From the NCBI GenBank assembly GCA_964599655.1, contig CAZRGV010000008.1, positions 1 to 64,000 of the forward strand: a DNA stretch of 64,000 nucleotides, given 5' to 3'. The stretch comes from CAZRGV01 sp964599655 (lineage in GTDB: Bacteria > Planctomycetota > Planctomycetia > Isosphaerales > Isosphaeraceae). A program made the translations under genes and the position numbers. How positions within the stretch are numbered: position 1 is the stretch's first letter; each line of letters begins with the position of its first letter. This document shows positions 62,363 to 64,000 of the stretch, one piece after another. A model generated the notes under the pieces. That model was not told the DNA's origin. It ran no database searches and worked only from the letters and a program-made list of their open reading frames with translations.

Positions 62363-63910
62363 ATGGCGAACCTTCGCGTCGTGGTCGTCGGTGGTGGCGT
62401 GGGCGGGCTCTCCGCCGCGCTCGAGCTTCGCCGCCGTGGTTTCGAAGTCGTCTTGCTGGAGCGGCAATCCGAAGTTGGCGGCAAGGCAAGCGAGCGGCGC
62501 GAGGGACCCTGGCGATGGGATGAGGGCCCGAGCATTCTCGTGATGCCCTGGGTCTACCGCACGCTTTTCGAGGCTTGCGGGCTCGATCCCGACCAGTACT
62601 TGCCCCTTCGACGGCTCGATCCCGCCTTCCGCGCCGTTCTGTCTGACGGCCGATCACTCGACATTCCCGCCGACGAAGCCGGTCTCCGCGAGGTTTTCTC
62701 ACGGATTGATCCGGCTGACGGCGATGGCCTGAGGCGCTTCCTGGCCCGGATGGACCGGTTCGCGTCCTTGATCGGTCACGCGTACTGCGATCGCCTTCTC
62801 GAGCGATGGTCGCAGGTGTTCCTTTCCCCCTTGATGGTCTCCGCCGCAGTCGTCTCTCCGTCAAGAAACTACGCCGACGAGATCGACGCTCACTTTCGCT
62901 CGCCGGCGATCCGCGAGCTGCTCTACGGCTTCCCAACCTACTCGGGCTTTGACCCGAAACGTGCCCCTGCCTCGCTGGCGATCATTCCGTGGACGATCAT
63001 CCGCGAAGGGGTCTGGTATCCCGAATCCGGCGGCATCGCGGCGATTCCCCGGTCGATCGCGAGAGCTTGCCGCGACGTGGGCGTCGAGATTCGAACCGGC
63101 ATCGAGGTCGAGGCGATCGAGCTCGACGCCACCGGAACGGTTCAGGGCGTGGCCACCTCCTCGGGCCCCATTCACGCTGATGCCGTGGTCTCGAACAGCG
63201 ACTATGTTCATACGTTCCGAATGCTTCGAGGCGGCCGGGGCTTCTCGAAGGAGGTCGACGGCCTTCGAGCCGGCCTGGCGAAGCCCTCGCAATCATTTTT
63301 CACGATCCAGCTCGGCTGCGATCGGGCCTGGGACCAGATGGCCCATCACGTCCTGATCCTGACCGAAGGCTCGGACCGGGTCTATCACGAGCTTTTCGAA
63401 CGCGGCGAATACCCCTCGGATCCGCCGATTTACGTGAACGTCACCTCGGTGACGGACCCCACCGATGCGCCCGAAAGCGGCTCCAATCCCTTCATTGTGG
63501 TCGGCGCGCCCCCCTTGAAACCTGGCGTCGAGCCGGATCGGGACTTCGAGCGACGATACGCCGACCAGCTCGTCGCGCGACTGGAACACGCGGGGTTCAT
63601 CGGCTTGCGGACGTCTGTCGTAACGCGATTCTTGACGGGTCCGGCCGATTGGCGAGAGAGGTTCCACGCGTTTCGGGGCTCGATTTACGGGCTGAGCAAC
63701 GCCCACAATATTCTTGGCGGTAGCTTCCGCCCCATGAACGCTCGACGCGACATCCCCGGCCTCTACTTCGCCGGAGGCGGCGTGCAACCGGGGGCGGGCC
63801 TGCCCATGGTCGTGCAAAGCGGCAAGCTTACGGCCGAACGAATCGCCCGCGATTTTCGATCCAGGACGCCACGAATCTCAACCCGTCTCGAAGCGGCCCG
63901 GAATCCATGA
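62363..63910 (+). CDS. CrtI-type phytoene desaturase/carotenoid FAD oxidoreductase
   Basis: 515 aa from the ATG at 62363 (GGGGA 6 nt upstream). FAD-binding N-terminus VVVVGGGVGGLSAALELRRR, then the ERQSEVGGKASERREG segment and the C-terminal GLYFAGGGVQPGAGLPMVV signature of the CrtI family. It probably desaturates phytoene or modifies a carotenoid at the membrane. The next gene overlaps its stop by 4 nt, so it may be the first gene of a carotenoid cluster running off the window. The 168-nt divergent spacer shows no clear promoter. Confidence 0.88.
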   Translation: MANLRVVVVGGGVGGLSAALELRRRGFEVVLLERQSEVGGKASERREGPWRWDEGPSILVMPWVYRTLFEACGLDPDQYLPLRRLDPAFRAVLSDGRSLDIPADEAGLREVFSRIDPADGDGLRRFLARMDRFASLIGHAYCDRLLERWSQVFLSPLMVSAAVVSPSRNYADEIDAHFRSPAIRELLYGFPTYSGFDPKRAPASLAIIPWTIIREGVWYPESGGIAAIPRSIARACRDVGVEIRTGIEVEAIELDATGTVQGVATSSGPIHADAVVSNSDYVHTFRMLRGGRGFSKEVDGLRAGLAKPSQSFFTIQLGCDRAWDQMAHHVLILTEGSDRVYHELFERGEYPSDPPIYVNVTSVTDPTDAPESGSNPFIVVGAPPLKPGVEPDRDFERRYADQLVARLEHAGFIGLRTSVVTRFLTGPADWRERFHAFRGSIYGLSNAHNILGGSFRPMNARRDIPGLYFAGGGVQPGAGLPMVVQSGKLTAERIARDFRSRTPRISTRLEAARNP

Positions 63911-64000
63911 GCCCCATGACCTTGATCGTGCTCTCGGTCGCCTTCCTGATCGCGGCCTTCTGGAGCGTTCTGGCCGTCCGGATGCTGCTTGAAGGGCGGC
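63907..64000 (+). CDS. Partial gene: membrane protein N-terminus
   Basis: The ATG at 63907 overlaps the desaturase stop (ATGA), and 31 codons are present before the window ends. The start reads MSPMTLIVLSVAFLIAAF, one hydrophobic helix, then LAVRMLLEGR. Family-2 glycosyltransferases of carotenoid clusters often begin this way, but the fragment is too short to decide. Confidence 0.5.
   Translation, partial: MSPMTLIVLSVAFLIAAFWSVLAVRMLLEGR

Overview
The window is 64 kb of high-GC DNA that reads as a draft chromosome segment from a planctomycete, most likely near the Isosphaeraceae. That placement is an inference from gene content: paired DUF1549/DUF1553 and DUF1501 secreted proteins, a PEP-CTERM protein, an N-terminal leader of the planctomycete LExLxxRxLLS type, an ASPIC/UnbV protein beside a multiheme cytochrome, and many secreted proteins of unknown role. 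A run of 76 Ns (11970-12045) sits inside an ABC-permease gene, so part of the sequence is scaffolded. I saw no rRNA, tRNA, CRISPR array, insertion sequence or prophage.

Layout. 0-5 kb: beta-propeller protein, S41 protease and ECF-type sigma factor. 5-10 kb: ASPIC/UnbV lipoprotein translationally coupled to a five-heme membrane cytochrome with TPRs. 10.5-16.7 kb: small secreted protein, ABC-2-like permease, Tat-type TIM-barrel protein and a PHP-like secreted protein. 16.9-21.5 kb: NAD-linked formate dehydrogenase operon whose NuoE-NuoF-like subunit is frame-interrupted by a 35-bp insertion between GTCAT repeats. 21.8-25.6 kb: acetyltransferase, an NAD-epimerase/DapA-family pair, and a NagD-like phosphatase. 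25.7-30.7 kb: oxidative pentose-phosphate genes (gnd, zwf, opcA) divergent from rpiA. 30.7-36 kb: a sugar-type operon with a RuBisCO-like protein, Gfo/Idh dehydrogenase, TIM-barrel isomerase-like protein and alpha/beta hydrolase, followed by a PfkB kinase. 36.2-38.3 kb: zinc-ribbon, kynB, kynU. 38.3-43.2 kb: deaminase, B12-dependent radical SAM enzyme, sugar-acid dehydratase and a GlsB-like protein. 43.3-47.3 kb: DUF1501 and DUF1549/DUF1553 pair. 47.5-48.5 kb: holA. 48.8-52.7 kb: TetR regulator and DevBCA-type exporter behind tandem 13-bp repeats. 52.8-56.5 kb: secreted proteins including a divergent paralogous pair with different surface-sorting signals. 56.5-59.5 kb: arfB, a small conserved protein, a decayed dienelactone hydrolase, an XRE regulator and a secreted protein. 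59.8-64 kb: TPR protein divergent from a CrtI-type desaturase and the start of a coupled membrane protein.

The best candidate for undescribed biochemistry is the RuBisCO-like protein operon. It keeps the lysine and acidic residues that bind carbamate and Mg in RuBisCO, and it sits with oxidation, isomerisation, hydrolysis and phosphorylation enzymes, as in a sugar-acid catabolic route. Its substrate cannot be read from the sequence. Gene 3' ends here often carry perfect GC-rich hairpins without a U-tract; only one conventional intrinsic terminator was found.
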